Source: Paraburkholderia youngii (GTDB lineage: Bacteria; Pseudomonadota; Gammaproteobacteria; Burkholderiales; Burkholderiaceae). From it: DNA of 64,000 bases. The number at the start of each line of letters is the position of its first letter. The first letter of the stretch is position 1. A program made the translations under genes and the position numbers. The stretch is taken from positions 1,929,089 through 1,993,088 of the forward strand of contig NZ_JAALDK010000001.1 of assembly GCF_013366925.1 (NCBI RefSeq), in the 5' to 3' direction. The notes under the pieces are model-generated. The model was given only the letters and a program-made list of their open reading frames with translations, was not told where the DNA came from and did no database searches. Shown here piece after piece: positions 7,825-17,646 of the stretch.

Positions 7825-9438
7825 CTAAACGACGGAAACTTCTAGCTGCTCCTCAACCTGGCGGCGTTCGGATGCCACCGTTCCTTCAGTGCTCTGCCGC
7901 AACAGGAAGACCGATACCGCGTCGCCTAGATTTTTTGCTTGCTCCTGGAGTGACTGCGCGGCGGCGGCCGCCCGTTCGACAAGCGTCGCATTCTGTTGCG
8001 TCGCCTCGTCCATCTGCGATACCGCCTGCTCGACCTGCTCGATCCCGCGGCTTTGCTCGTCGGACGCGCGTGCTATTTCGGCAACGATATCTGAGACGCT
8101 GCGGATGGCCTGCTTGACGTGCGTCATGGTTGCGCCCACGTCCGTAGCTTGCCGAGCACCCTCCTGGATCATCGCCACAGACGCGCTAATCAGTTCCTTG
8201 ATTTCCTTAGCCGCAGCCGCAGAGCGTTGGGCAAGGCTGCGCACCTCACTGGCAACGACTGCAAATCCGCGTCCCTGCTCGCCGGCGCGCGCCGCTTCGA
8301 CTGCGGCGTTCAAGGCAAGAATGTTTGTTTGAAACGCAATGCCTTCGATCACGCCCGTGATATCTGAAATCTTGGACGAGCTGCTGGCGATTTTCTCAAT
8401 AGTTCCAACCATGCCTTGTACTGCTTCGTTACCCGTGTCGGCTAGACTGGCTGCGCCAGTCGCGAGATCATTCGCCTGCATTGCATTGTCTGCATTCTGC
8501 TTCACGGTCTCCGTCAGCTGCGTCATGCTCGCTGCCGTTTCCTCCAGCGACGAAGCTTGTTCTTCAGTTCGTGAGGAAAGTTCCATATTGCCGCTTGCGA
8601 TTTCGTGAGACGAACGCCCGACCGAGGCAGCGGACGCCAGTATGCGGCGAACCGTCGACGATAGCTGCTCATCCATCCTTTTCAGAGCCGCGAGCAACTG
8701 ACCGAATTCACCTCCGCAGTCGACGATTAAATTGTTCTCCAGCTTGCCGACAGAGATGTTACCGGCGACACCTATTGATTTTTCGAGGGGGCGCGAGATC
8801 GAACGCAGGAGATAGATACTTATAGCGATTGCTGTGAGTAGGCCCATACCCGACATCGTCAACGCGAGAATCAGCGTTGTATGATAGGTCGCATGCCCCT
8901 GGTCGGCCCATTTTCCCGCTTCAGAACGTGTAACATCGACGCCATCATCAATGGCAGCCGTCAGTGCTTTCCAGACCGCTTCATCGGCGACGATATACTT
9001 TTCCGCAGTATCTCGGTCGCCGGCCGCATCAGCCGAAGCAATCTTCGCGTCACCGTCCATGATCTGAGGAAGTAACGCCACAATGCGGTCGGCCACAGCG
9101 CGTCCTTCGCCACTCGCAGCCCCACTGGCGTAGTAGTCATTCCACGCCTTATGCAGGAGGTCTTCATCTTCGCGAATTGCATCCGTGAACGATGAGACAG
9201 TGGACGCATCGGTCGTTGCCTGTATGCGGCGCAACTGTAAGCGTATGTCCAACAGCGCCTTGCGCATGTCGCCGAGGTTCGCAACAGGAAGCGCGCCTTT
9301 GAGGTAAACCTCCGCGACACGTGTATCTAGCCTGGATAGTCCGATAGCGCTAAAGAAACTCATCGCAGCCAGCATAACAACGCAGACAGTCGCACCCACA
9401 ATGACCGTGAAGCGCATCGTTCCTATCATGCCTTTCAT
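7825..9438 (-). CDS. Methyl-accepting chemotaxis protein
   Basis: A 537-residue transmembrane chemoreceptor. The first membrane helix is at about residues 9-32, a periplasmic four-helix-type sensor domain follows, the second helix is at about 190-212, then a HAMP domain (LRSISRPLEKSIGVAGNISVGKLENNL) and the cytoplasmic signalling hairpin with the conserved tip EGIAFQTNILALNAAVEAARAGEQGRGFAVVA. It lacks an obvious CheR/CheB-tethering NWETF-type tail. It is on the same strand as the degradation operon and may direct movement toward the aromatic substrate, but the ligand is unknown. A stem-loop separates it from the reductase gene upstream. Confidence 0.9.
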   Translation of the reverse strand: MKGMIGTMRFTVIVGATVCVVMLAAMSFFSAIGLSRLDTRVAEVYLKGALPVANLGDMRKALLDIRLQLRRIQATTDASTVSSFTDAIREDEDLLHKAWNDYYASGAASGEGRAVADRIVALLPQIMDGDAKIASADAAGDRDTAEKYIVADEAVWKALTAAIDDGVDVTRSEAGKWADQGHATYHTTLILALTMSGMGLLTAIAISIYLLRSISRPLEKSIGVAGNISVGKLENNLIVDCGGEFGQLLAALKRMDEQLSSTVRRILASAASVGRSSHEIASGNMELSSRTEEQASSLEETAASMTQLTETVKQNADNAMQANDLATGAASLADTGNEAVQGMVGTIEKIASSSSKISDITGVIEGIAFQTNILALNAAVEAARAGEQGRGFAVVASEVRSLAQRSAAAAKEIKELISASVAMIQEGARQATDVGATMTHVKQAIRSVSDIVAEIARASDEQSRGIEQVEQAVSQMDEATQQNATLVERAAAAAQSLQEQAKNLGDAVSVFLLRQSTEGTVASERRQVEEQLEVSVV

Positions 9439-9479
9439 AAGTTATCCACAGTTTCCTGCAAGGCCAAGGTTATGGCGCG

Positions 9480-9509
9480 CGCACAGGCATATTCGTGCAC
9501 GCCTGTGCG
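9480..9509 (-). terminator. Stem-loop after the catabolic operon reductase gene
   Basis: CGCACAGGC (9480-9488) and GCCTGTGCG (9501-9509) form a perfect 9-bp stem with a 12-nt loop just past the reductase stop codon. There is no T tract, so it may act with Rho or as an mRNA-stabilising hairpin. It separates the catabolic operon from the chemoreceptor gene. Confidence 0.4.
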
Positions 9510-9517
9510 GTCGAAAG

Positions 9518-10540
9518 TCATACCCTTTCGTCGGTCTTCACCGGCTCCGGTCTAGTGACGAACGCATCGCTGAAGAAATTTCCCGCGGGAAGTCCGTTCG
9601 CTAGAGTGAAGGTGTGCCGCGCTGCGTCGACCATCAGCGGGTTGCCACAGGCGTAAACTTCGTGCTGCGAAAGATTCGGGAAATCCGCAGACACGGCCTC
9701 ATGCACGAAGCCTTTGCGTCCGGTCCAACCGGGCTCGTCGCCCGACAGAACCGGAACGAAGCGGAAGCCGGGATGGGCCTGCTCCCACGCGCGTACCTCG
9801 TCGTATGCGTAGAGATCGCTAAGACGCACGCCTCCCCAATAGAGCACCGCGCCACGTTGCTGGATGACCGTCTCATGCGCCTTCAGCATCGCCGCAATCG
9901 GCGCGTAACCCGTTCCCGAGGCCAGGAAGATAACGGGCGCAGACGAATCTCGTAGCATGAACGTACCAAATGGTCCCTCGATTCGCAGCATGTCACGCGG
10001 CTTCAGCGAGCGGTAGACGTGGTTCGAGAAGCGCCCGCTTGGCACCGCGCGGACATGCCACTCGATCGTTCCGCTCTCGTCGGGCGCGTTCGCCATTGAG
10101 TAGCTGCGCCGCGCCCCATCCCGCAAGACCACTTCCACATACTGCCCCGGTTGAAAAGCAAAACCCGTTTCCGTTGGCACTGCCAGCCGCACGCGGGCCA
10201 CGTCCTCGCTCACGCGCTGGACTTCCAGCACCCGCGCGCCTGTCTGCAAAACACGCTGCCCCGGAGTGGACGCGACCTCATGGGCCTCGATCGTGACATC
10301 CGTCGTGCAGCGAGCCTGACAGGTCAAGACGTAACCGTCGCGCACGCCTTCCGGCTCGAATCCGCTCGGATAGCGCGCGTCGCCGGACACGACGCGTGCC
10401 TCGCACGCGTTGCATTGGCCACGCCGACAGCTATGACGCGGAAAGTAACCGGCAGCCAGCGCGGCATCGAGCAGGCTGCCCTCGGCGGAACACGGAATTT
10501 CGACACCCGCCGGCTCGATTCTCAGCTTGAATGCAGTCAT
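9518..10540 (-). CDS. Oxygenase ferredoxin/NAD(P)H reductase with plant-type 2Fe-2S domain
   Basis: A 340-residue electron-transfer protein. The N-terminal plant-type [2Fe-2S] ferredoxin domain has the motif CRRGQCNAC (about residues 38-46) with the fourth Cys in LTCQARC. An FAD-binding domain (RRSYSMAN) and an NAD-binding domain (ASGTGYAPIAAML) follow. The architecture matches reductases such as CarAd, BenC or the phenol hydroxylase component. It should deliver NAD(P)H electrons to the Rieske ferredoxin (19,058-19,402) and then to the ring-hydroxylating dioxygenase. It is the last gene of the long operon and follows the aldolase gene with only a few bases between. All domains appear complete. 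Confidence 0.9.
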   Translation of the reverse strand: MTAFKLRIEPAGVEIPCSAEGSLLDAALAAGYFPRHSCRRGQCNACEARVVSGDARYPSGFEPEGVRDGYVLTCQARCTTDVTIEAHEVASTPGQRVLQTGARVLEVQRVSEDVARVRLAVPTETGFAFQPGQYVEVVLRDGARRSYSMANAPDESGTIEWHVRAVPSGRFSNHVYRSLKPRDMLRIEGPFGTFMLRDSSAPVIFLASGTGYAPIAAMLKAHETVIQQRGAVLYWGGVRLSDLYAYDEVRAWEQAHPGFRFVPVLSGDEPGWTGRKGFVHEAVSADFPNLSQHEVYACGNPLMVDAARHTFTLANGLPAGNFFSDAFVTRPEPVKTDERV

Positions 10541-10544
10541 GGCA

Positions 10545-11582
10545 CTATCCGGTTACTCGTTCGGCCTCTTTTGCCTTGAGCAGATCAAGCGAAACGTCCA
10601 CAATCATGTCCTCCTGGCCACCGACCATACGACGGCGGCCAAGTTCAACGAGGATGTCGACGGTCTTGAGTCCGTACTTTTTTGCGGCAACTTCGGTGTG
10701 ACGCAGGAAGCTCGAATAAACACCGGCGTAACCCAGCGCGAGCGTTTCGCGGTCGACTCGCACCGGGCGATCTTGCAGCGGGCGGACGATATCGTCTGCA
10801 GCGTCCATCAGCTTGTAGAGATCACAGCCATGGTTCCATTCGAGTCGAGCGGCCGCCGCGATAAATACCTCGAGTGGCGCGTTGCCGGCACCCGCCCCCA
10901 TCCCTGCAAGACTCGCATCAATGCGGTCACATCCTTCCTCCACCGCCACGATGCTGTTCGCGACCCCGAGGCTCAGGTTGTGGTGTGCATGAATGCCGGT
11001 CTGCGTTCCGGGATCAAGGACGTCTTTGAATGCGCGGAAGCGTTCACGGACGTCGTTCATGCCAAGGGCACCGCCCGAATCCACGACGTAGCAGCACGTC
11101 GCTCCATAGCTTTCCATGAGCTTTGCCTGCTGAGCCAGATGCTGCGGCGTCGTCATATGGCTCATCATCAAAAATCCCACTGCTTCCATCCCAAGCTTGC
11201 GCGCATGCTCGATATGCTGTCGCGAGACATCGGCTTCGGTGCAGTGGGTCGCGACACGTACGATGCGTGCGCCGGCATCGTAGGCATTGCGCAAGTCGTG
11301 AATCGTGCCGATGCCAGGCAAAAGTAGCGTCGCGACCTTGGCATGCTTGACCGTGCCCGCCACTGCCGCTATCCATTCGAGGTCAGTGTGTGCGCCGAAG
11401 CCATAGTTGAAACTCGATCCTTGCAAACCATCGCCATGAGCGACCTCGATCGAGTCAACTTTCGCCTCGTCGAGCGCCTTGGCAATGGCGATAGCCTGTT
11501 CCACGCTGTATTGGTGACGAATCGCATGCGAACCATCGCGTAGCGTCACGTCGGAAATGTAGAGCTTTTTGTCAGATGTCAT
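10545..11582 (-). CDS. 4-hydroxy-2-oxovalerate aldolase
   Basis: A 345-residue DRE-TIM-type metalloenzyme of the MhpE/DmpG/BphI family. The N-terminus has the catalytic motif [17 protein letters not shown], and [15 protein letters not shown] near residue 200 provides metal-binding histidines. It splits 4-hydroxy-2-oxovalerate into pyruvate and acetaldehyde, and in known systems channels acetaldehyde to the partner dehydrogenase. The start at 11,582 (MTSDKKLY) has GGGAGAGACGGC upstream. The partner gene (11,596-12,546) lies 13 bp upstream in the same operon. This is the last carbon-cleaving step of a meta-cleavage pathway. Confidence 0.95.
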   Translation of the reverse strand: MTSDKKLYISDVTLRDGSHAIRHQYSVEQAIAIAKALDEAKVDSIEVAHGDGLQGSSFNYGFGAHTDLEWIAAVAGTVKHAKVATLLLPGIGTIHDLRNAYDAGARIVRVATHCTEADVSRQHIEHARKLGMEAVGFLMMSHMTTPQHLAQQAKLMESYGATCCYVVDSGGALGMNDVRERFRAFKDVLDPGTQTGIHAHHNLSLGVANSIVAVEEGCDRIDASLAGMGAGAGNAPLEVFIAAAARLEWNHGCDLYKLMDAADDIVRPLQDRPVRVDRETLALGYAGVYSSFLRHTEVAAKKYGLKTVDILVELGRRRMVGGQEDMIVDVSLDLLKAKEAERVTG

Positions 11583-11595
11583 GCCGTCTCTCCCT

Positions 11596-12546
11596 TCAGG
11601 CAGTGGTACGGGCGACCATTTCGGCGGCCATGCGTTCAGCACAGGCCATCGCCGCGGAGGTCATGATGTCGAGGTTGCCGGCATAAGACGGCAGATAATG
11701 CGCGGCCCCCTCCACTTCGAGGAATACCGAGGTCTTCAACCCGCTCATCCGCGCGCCGACCCCGGGGATATTCAACGGTTGAGTGGCGTCAATGCGGTCG
11801 AATTGGATCGTCTGCTTGAGGCGATAGCCAGGTACGTAACGGTTGACGGCAGCCACCATTTCCTCGATCGACTGCGCCACGGCATCCTCGTCGGCCGGCT
11901 CTGACAAGCAGTACACCGTATCGCGCATGATCAGTGGCGGCTCTGCTGGATTCAGGATGATGATCGCCTTTCCCTTCGTCGCTCCACCGATCTGCTCAAT
12001 CGCCTTTGAGGTCGTTTCAGTAAATTCATCGATGTTCGCGCGCGTACCCGGGCCTGCCGATTTGCTCGAGATCGACGCGACGATTTCGCCGTAGTGCACT
12101 TTCGCGACACGAGAGACGGCGGCGACCATCGGAATCGTCGCCTGTCCGCCGCACGTGACCATGTTGACGTTTAGCGCATCGACATGCTCAGCGAGGTTCA
12201 CAACAGGTACGCAATACGGACCAATCGCTGCCGGCGTCAAGTCGATCATTCGCACGCCAGGCTTGAGCCCACGTAAGAACGCGTCGTTCTTCACATGCGC
12301 GGCGGCGCTTGTCGCATCGAATACGATATCGATTTCGTCAAACACCGGCAGACGGGTAAGCCCTTCGACGCCCTCGTATGTCGTGGCGACGCCCAAGCGC
12401 GAAGCACGTGCGAGGCCGTCAGATGCAGGGTCGATGCCGACCATCGCCCCCATCTCGAGATGCTCGCCATGTCGCATAATCTTGATCATCAAATCGGTGC
12501 CGATATTTCCGGATCCGATGATCGCGGCCTTCAGTTTCTTTGCCAT
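11596..12546 (-). CDS. Acetaldehyde dehydrogenase (acylating)
   Basis: A 316-residue protein of the MhpF/DmpF/BphJ family. The NAD-binding motif [10 protein letters not shown] is near the start and the catalytic Cys lies in [12 protein letters not shown] near residue 130. It oxidises acetaldehyde to acetyl-CoA with NAD+ and CoA, in complex with the aldolase encoded just downstream. The start at 12,546 ([11 protein letters not shown]) is the family start. The upstream CoA-ligase stop is about 20 bp away. Complete, with no unusual features. Confidence 0.95.
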   Translation of the reverse strand: MAKKLKAAIIGSGNIGTDLMIKIMRHGEHLEMGAMVGIDPASDGLARASRLGVATTYEGVEGLTRLPVFDEIDIVFDATSAAAHVKNDAFLRGLKPGVRMIDLTPAAIGPYCVPVVNLAEHVDALNVNMVTCGGQATIPMVAAVSRVAKVHYGEIVASISSKSAGPGTRANIDEFTETTSKAIEQIGGATKGKAIIILNPAEPPLIMRDTVYCLSEPADEDAVAQSIEEMVAAVNRYVPGYRLKQTIQFDRIDATQPLNIPGVGARMSGLKTSVFLEVEGAAHYLPSYAGNLDIMTSAAMACAERMAAEMVARTTA

Positions 12547-12568
12547 TGCTCGTCCTTCGCTAGTGCGT

Positions 12569-14446
12569 TCAATGAGTGTTGGTGGCGGGAAAGATGACCG
12601 AGGCGCCTCCGCCAAATAATCGCTCGACCTCGTGTGCGCGCAACGTCAACACTCTCCGTTGATTGATGTATCCCTTGTCCGTAATCTCGCCACTCTCCTG
12701 GTTTGGCGGACCGCCGATGATGATTGCGCGTGCGACTCGGCCAGCAGAGCCATGACCCTCGTTGAGCGAGGAGAGCGCGGTTGCAATCCTTCTTCGGACC
12801 TCTGCATTGGCCGCCAATTGCTCACCCGTCATCGCACGCGCGTCGTCTCCGACCAACGCGTGCAACGCCGGTGACGGAAAAACGAGCAGGCCAATTTCAT
12901 CGCGATCATGTCCAGCCACAACAACGTCCTGCGCGTATGGCATCAGGGCGGCAACGGCACGTAGGCGCAACGTGCCGACCGATACCCGGCTCCCCGTGGT
13001 CAGCTTGAAATCTTCCGAGATGCGTCCATCAAACAGAACGCCAGCGTTCGGATCTGTGGGATTGGCCAAGCGCCCTGCATCTCCTATCAAATAAAATCCT
13101 TCCTCATCGAATGCCTCGTCTGTTAGCTCCCGCGCATGGAGGTACCCGGGGAAGACGTGTTGGCCGCGCACTCGCATTTCGAGCTTGTCACCGTTCGGTA
13201 CGAACTTGATTTCCGCGCCCGGAACCGGCACACCGAGATTGCCGGGCTCGGGATAATGGAAGTGCAGGCTGGTGATAACCGGTGAAGTTTCCGTCGAGCC
13301 CCACGCCGAAGTGAACAGTGGCGGCGCATCACGATGGCGTTCAGCGGCCGATTTCAGGCGATCCCATAGCGGCTTTGGCAACGCAGCGCCAGCGAAAAAG
13401 ATCGCCCGCATATTCTTGAAAAAATGCCGTGCAAACGTCTCGTTTTGCTCGAGATGAGGCAGCAACACATCGAATCCGCGCGGCACGTTGAAATAGAGTG
13501 TCGGCGACAGTTCGATTAAATTACGCACCGATTTTTCGATCGACCCAGGCACGGGCCGCCCATCATCGATATAGAGGGAGCCGCCATTGCGCAGGATCAT
13601 GTTGAAGTTGTGGTTGCCGCCAAATGTATGGCTCCAAGGCAGCCAGTCCACGACGATCGGTGCGGCGAAGTCAACAAACGGCCAAACCTGAGCGATCGCC
13701 TCCTGGTTTGCACAAAGCATTCCGTGCGTATTGATTACGGCTTTCGGGATGCCAGTCGAGCCTGACGTCAGCAGGTATTTCGCGTGCGTATCCGGCGTGA
13801 CGCATGCGTGAGCCTCCATGATGGCTGCCGTTTCCCGCGTCTTGCGTAGGCAGCCGAGATCGATCCCGCCGTCCGGTACATTCCGCGAATACACGAGCGG
13901 GCATTGCCTGCCGCTAGCCTGCATGGCCTTGCCATAAACTTCTCCGTCATCGGCATACATCAGACCCGGATCCAGCACGTTCAGGAGCGCGTTCAATTTG
14001 CTGCTATCGTGCGCTGCCCTCGAATAGGCTGCCGATATGAACGACACCGGCAAGCCGATATGCATCGCGGCCAGCGCCACAAGTGCAGCATCTATGCTGT
14101 TATCCGATAGAACGACAATGGGCCGCCCGGATGCAAGGCCGATATCGAGCAGGCCTTGGGCGATCGCGCCCACCTCCGCACGCACTTGCGCATACGTCAA
14201 ACGGCGCCAACCCGCACCGTCGTCAGTACGCTCCGCCAGGAAGACCTGTAGAGGCGTGGTGCGGCTCCAGTATTCAAGCCAGGTGCCGATACGCCGAACG
14301 TGCGGCCTTGGCGGCATACGGGAACGCAGAATGAAGCTGCCGTCAGGAGCGTCAACGCGTTCGATATCGGGCGTTGCCAAAGCAAGCCCCGCAGACGCCT
14401 GATTCCGGCCAAGCCCGTCGGGGACATCATGCGCCGAGTTCATCAC
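12569..14446 (-). CDS. AMP-dependent acyl-CoA synthetase, feruloyl-CoA-synthetase-like
   Basis: A 625-residue adenylate-forming enzyme. The nucleotide-binding signature [17 protein letters not shown] lies near residue 230, the adenylate-binding AWGSTETSP near 385, and the C-terminal motif [18 protein letters not shown] near 480. Length and the replaced hinge (SEDFKLTTG) are typical of feruloyl-CoA synthetase-type ligases rather than of ordinary fatty-acyl ligases. The reaction would be acid + ATP + CoA to acyl-CoA + AMP + PPi. It is embedded between the hydratase and acetaldehyde dehydrogenase genes, so it likely activates the aromatic acid substrate or the side-chain acid freed after ring cleavage. 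Which of these is not decidable here. Confidence 0.85.
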   Translation of the reverse strand: MMNSAHDVPDGLGRNQASAGLALATPDIERVDAPDGSFILRSRMPPRPHVRRIGTWLEYWSRTTPLQVFLAERTDDGAGWRRLTYAQVRAEVGAIAQGLLDIGLASGRPIVVLSDNSIDAALVALAAMHIGLPVSFISAAYSRAAHDSSKLNALLNVLDPGLMYADDGEVYGKAMQASGRQCPLVYSRNVPDGGIDLGCLRKTRETAAIMEAHACVTPDTHAKYLLTSGSTGIPKAVINTHGMLCANQEAIAQVWPFVDFAAPIVVDWLPWSHTFGGNHNFNMILRNGGSLYIDDGRPVPGSIEKSVRNLIELSPTLYFNVPRGFDVLLPHLEQNETFARHFFKNMRAIFFAGAALPKPLWDRLKSAAERHRDAPPLFTSAWGSTETSPVITSLHFHYPEPGNLGVPVPGAEIKFVPNGDKLEMRVRGQHVFPGYLHARELTDEAFDEEGFYLIGDAGRLANPTDPNAGVLFDGRISEDFKLTTGSRVSVGTLRLRAVAALMPYAQDVVVAGHDRDEIGLLVFPSPALHALVGDDARAMTGEQLAANAEVRRRIATALSSLNEGHGSAGRVARAIIIGGPPNQESGEITDKGYINQRRVLTLRAHEVERLFGGGASVIFPATNTH

Positions 14447-14447
14447 G

Positions 14448-15227
14448 TCACTCCAGCGCGCAGCTCACGCGGCCCAGGCCGCTGATCTCAACGTCGACGC
14501 GATCGCCCCTCGTCACCGGCACCATCGGCCCGAGCGCGCCCGACATCACGACGTCACCGGCGCGCAGGGGTTGGCCGAGTTCAGCCATCTTTTTGGCAAG
14601 CCAGTACGTCGCGCTCAGCGGATTTCCGAGGCAAGCCACCCCTGACCCGACGGAGGCAGTCATCCCGTTCTTCCTGAAGTCCATCCCGCATCCGGCCAGC
14701 GAGAGATCGCCTATACGGCGCGGCTCGAGGCCGAGAACGTAAAGCCCGCACGACGCATTGTCAGCGACGGTATCGACAAGCGTAATCTTCCAATCGTCGA
14801 TCGCACTGTCAACAACCTCGATCGCTGGCAACGCGTATTCCAAACCGATGAGAAAATGCCCCCAGCTCAAGTCCGGAGCATCGAGATCGCGACCAACAAC
14901 GAACGCGATCTCCCCTTCGGCCTTTGGCTGAATCAGCTTTTGCGCCGGTAGTTCGGCACCGCTCAAATACTCCATGTCCGCGAACAGCACGCCGTAGTCG
15001 GGCTGATCGACCCCAAGCTGCTGTTGTACGGCTTTCGATGTCAAGCCAATCTTTTTTCCACAGACTCGTGCGCCCGCCGCAAGGGCGCGGTTGACGTTGA
15101 CCTCGGCGACCGCGTAGGCATCCTGCACCGTTTGAATGTCGAAGGTCTCCGACACGCGAGCGATAGTCTTCCGTTCGGAGCGCGCCTGCCACAATGCTTC
15201 GGCTGCTCCCTCAATGCCTGGTCTCAT
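14448..15227 (-). CDS. 2-keto-4-pentenoate hydratase
   Basis: A 259-residue protein of the MhpD/DmpE/BphH family (fumarylacetoacetase-related fold). Recognisable parts are GKKIGLTSKAVQQQLGVDQPD near residue 58, KAEGEIAFVVGRDL with the metal-binding glutamates near 105, and GLEYALPAIEVVDSAI. It adds water to 2-hydroxypenta-2,4-dienoate to give 4-hydroxy-2-oxovalerate. It lies between the nitronate-monooxygenase-like gene and the CoA ligase, whose start is 2 bp past its stop. It supplies the aldolase/dehydrogenase pair encoded downstream, completing the lower meta pathway. Confidence 0.93.
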   Translation of the reverse strand: MRPGIEGAAEALWQARSERKTIARVSETFDIQTVQDAYAVAEVNVNRALAAGARVCGKKIGLTSKAVQQQLGVDQPDYGVLFADMEYLSGAELPAQKLIQPKAEGEIAFVVGRDLDAPDLSWGHFLIGLEYALPAIEVVDSAIDDWKITLVDTVADNASCGLYVLGLEPRRIGDLSLAGCGMDFRKNGMTASVGSGVACLGNPLSATYWLAKKMAELGQPLRAGDVVMSGALGPMVPVTRGDRVDVEISGLGRVSCALE

Positions 15228-15260
15228 GCCTCTCTCCTAATATTGACGGACCGACGCGCG

Positions 15261-16286
15261 TCACGCGGATGCCCCTCGCCAGCGGCCCAACAGTGCACCG
15301 GTCTGTTCCCGTTCTGTTGTCAGCATTTCGAGGTATTCGCATTCGAGCTGCCGTACCAACTCAGCGACGCTGCTCAAGTGCCCGATTGCGCCTAGCCCTT
15401 GTCCCGCCGACCACACGTCCTTCCACGCCTTTTTCCCGGCACTGATGTCGCCCGAAAAATCGATCCTTTTGCCTTCACTATCCCGGGACGCATCGATGCC
15501 GGCCGCGTGCAGCGTGGGTTTGAGCCAATTGGCAAGAACACCCGACACGGCTTTGGACTCAACTAAATCCTCAATCCGACTACTCACCACCAGATCGCGA
15601 TATTCGGCCGACGCCATGCTTTCGCGAGTCGCGATGAAGCGTGTGCCGGCCACGACGAAGTCGGCACCGATCAATTGGGCGGCGCGGATATCGCGTCCGC
15701 TCGTAATGCATCCAGCGAGCCCAAGTGGTCCGCTCCAGAATTGACGGACCTCGGCGACGAATGCGAAAGGGTTGTAATAACCCGTGTGCCCGCCAGCGCC
15801 ATGGGTAACAAGAATCAGCGCATCGACGCCTGCATCGACAGCCTTGCGCGCCAGCGTGGGCGTGACAACATCCGCCATCACGATGCCGCCGTAGCTATGC
15901 ACATGCTCGCGCACGCGCGCAGGGCTGCCGAGCGCGGTAGAAACGATGCGGGGCCGATATTTCATGACCAGTGCCAGCTCACGCTCGAAGCGATCGTAGG
16001 TGCTATGCACGATCATATTGAGCGCCCAGGGGGAAGCGCCCGGCATATCGCGCAAAGCGGATGTCACCTGCGCGAGCCATACCTCCAGGAGATCGACATT
16101 GCGAGCATTCGGGGCCGGGAAGCTACCGACAATGCCGGCTGTTGCACAGGCGATCGCAAGCTCCGGTCCGGAAACCAGAAACATCGGCGCCGCCATTAAC
16201 GGCAACCGACCGGCAGGGAACAGCTCGTCGAGGCAGCCGCGGTTTGTCGCACCGTCCATCTTCGTCGCGCCTCCCATATCCGTCAT
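15261..16286 (-). CDS. Nitronate monooxygenase/2-nitropropane-dioxygenase-family flavoprotein
   Basis: A 341-residue FMN-binding TIM-barrel protein. Key parts are APMFLVSGPELAIACATAGIVGSFPA near the start, VTHGAGGHTG (the family His-containing motif) near residue 165, and the phosphate-binding GCITSGRDIRAAQLIGADFVVAGTRF. The start at 16,286 is chosen because it overlaps the SDR stop as ATGA. Members include nitronate monooxygenases and FabK-type enoyl reductases. With no nitro substrate evident, an enoyl-CoA or dienoate reductase role in the pathway is equally possible. Its presence inside a meta-cleavage operon is not standard for biphenyl- or phenylpropionate-type pathways. Confidence 0.8.
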   Translation of the reverse strand: MTDMGGATKMDGATNRGCLDELFPAGRLPLMAAPMFLVSGPELAIACATAGIVGSFPAPNARNVDLLEVWLAQVTSALRDMPGASPWALNMIVHSTYDRFERELALVMKYRPRIVSTALGSPARVREHVHSYGGIVMADVVTPTLARKAVDAGVDALILVTHGAGGHTGYYNPFAFVAEVRQFWSGPLGLAGCITSGRDIRAAQLIGADFVVAGTRFIATRESMASAEYRDLVVSSRIEDLVESKAVSGVLANWLKPTLHAAGIDASRDSEGKRIDFSGDISAGKKAWKDVWSAGQGLGAIGHLSSVAELVRQLECEYLEMLTTEREQTGALLGRWRGASA

Positions 16287-17092
16287 GCTTTGCGCGGGGG
16301 ACGCCCGCGCACCTCCCACCCGCCATCGCTTTGAATGATGTTCGCCGTCGTCGCACATGAATTGGTGCGCGAGGCGAGCAGCACATAATGTCCCGTGTGG
16401 TCTTCCGGTTGGGCCATAAAGCCGAGCGGTACGGCGTCCGCCACGGCATCCGAGAATCCAGGGATCTCGGATAGCCGCGCGTCATGCTTGCCTAGTGACT
16501 CCGGGCCTTTGAGAGGGGTCGCAGTGCCGCCCGGGGCCACGCCGTTCACGCGAACGTCCGGCGCGAGTTCATAGGCGAGTTGCCGAATCATCCCGACGCA
16601 AGCGTGCTTCGAAGCCACATAGACGGGTCCGCCACCACCCGCATAAAAACTCGAGTTGGAGAGCGTAAAGATCATGCTGCCCCTCGTCTCACGCAATACT
16701 GGCGCCGCTGCCTGCGCGGCAAGCAGATACCCCATTACGTTGACGTCGAACACTTCGCGGAAAGTGTCAGCGAGCTGCTGTCCGTCGGCAAACTTCCGCA
16801 GCGATGCGAAGTAGTCCCAAACGCCCGCATTGCCAACCAACGTATCGAGTTTGCCGAATGCGCTCAGCGTCGCAGCGACAGCCTCTTCGTTGGCCGTGGC
16901 GGAGCGAACGTCACCAACAGTCACCGCAACGCGGTTGCCGAACTCCTGACGCAAGGCATCCGCGCCTTGAGCACTCCGCACCAACGCCCCGACGCCCTTC
17001 GCGCCCTCCTGGAGGAAACGCCGCAGCACGGCGAGCCCGATCCCGGAATTGGCGCCCGTAATCAGCGCTACATCGTTGTCTAGCCAACCCAT
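16283..17092 (-). CDS. SDR dehydrogenase, probable cis-dihydrodiol dehydrogenase
   Basis: A 269-residue classical short-chain dehydrogenase. The cofactor motif TGANSGIG is near residue 13, NNAG is replaced by VGNAGVWDY near 90, and the active-site pair is Ser in LSNSSFYAG with VYVASK near 160. The sequence style (FAGNAGVWDY-like) is that of the BphB/HcaB/cis-diol dehydrogenases, which convert the dioxygenase product to a catechol with NAD+. ATG 17,092 lies 3 bases after the beta-subunit stop; a TTG at 17,098 is an alternative start. Position right after the dioxygenase subunits supports the role. Confidence 0.88.
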   Translation of the reverse strand: MGWLDNDVALITGANSGIGLAVLRRFLQEGAKGVGALVRSAQGADALRQEFGNRVAVTVGDVRSATANEEAVAATLSAFGKLDTLVGNAGVWDYFASLRKFADGQQLADTFREVFDVNVMGYLLAAQAAAPVLRETRGSMIFTLSNSSFYAGGGGPVYVASKHACVGMIRQLAYELAPDVRVNGVAPGGTATPLKGPESLGKHDARLSEIPGFSDAVADAVPLGFMAQPEDHTGHYVLLASRTNSCATTANIIQSDGGWEVRGRPPRKA

Positions 17093-17094
17093 GG

Positions 17095-17646
17095 TCAAAG
17101 GAACGTATTAAGGTTCTTGGACATCAGCAGTGATTGCGTGATGACGATCTTGCGGCTCGCGATCTTGAAGCTGCCGTCGAATTCGCGGAGTAGATCCTCG
17201 CGCCTGCCAAGTAGCAGGTCGTTGTCCGCCTCGCCGCGACTGCGGTAATTAACAAAGACCGAATGGACCACATACTCGCCAGGCCGAGAACCGGGCAACG
17301 CCTCCACATTGCTGATCACATGCACATGCCGGGTTGGCGGATCCTCGGCCCATGCCGACGGTTGCTTGAACCTTGCAATGCGGCGCGCCAGATCGAAGTG
17401 GTTGTCGTCAAAATAAGCGGCGCGACCCGGGGCATACGCGCCGAGTTTATCTGCGCGCCTGCGGTTCTCGATGGCAGGCATCCAATAATGGATATCCTCC
17501 GTCATGAGCGAGAGCCAGTCGTCCCATGCCTCCGTATCGAGCAGCCGTGCCTCACGGAAGAGGAACTGCTCGATGCGATGGGCAACCTCCCGATCCACCG
17601 TGCCATCCGCCGGGCCGGCGGATACGAGCGTAGGTACCGCACTCAT
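17095..17646 (-). CDS. Ring-hydroxylating dioxygenase beta subunit
   Basis: A 183-residue small subunit with the alpha+beta-barrel/SnoaL-like fold seen in BphA2/HcaF. Typical pieces are FLFREARLLDTEAWDDWLSLMTEDIHYWMP and the late SRKIVITQSLLMSKNLNTFL, the standard end of this family. It has a structural role in the alpha3beta3 oxygenase and no cofactor. Its start overlaps the alpha-subunit stop as ATGA (17,643-17,646), so translation is coupled. The pair makes the terminal oxygenase of the three-component system. Confidence 0.95.
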   Translation of the reverse strand: MSAVPTLVSAGPADGTVDREVAHRIEQFLFREARLLDTEAWDDWLSLMTEDIHYWMPAIENRRRADKLGAYAPGRAAYFDDNHFDLARRIARFKQPSAWAEDPPTRHVHVISNVEALPGSRPGEYVVHSVFVNYRSRGEADNDLLLGRREDLLREFDGSFKIASRKIVITQSLLMSKNLNTFL

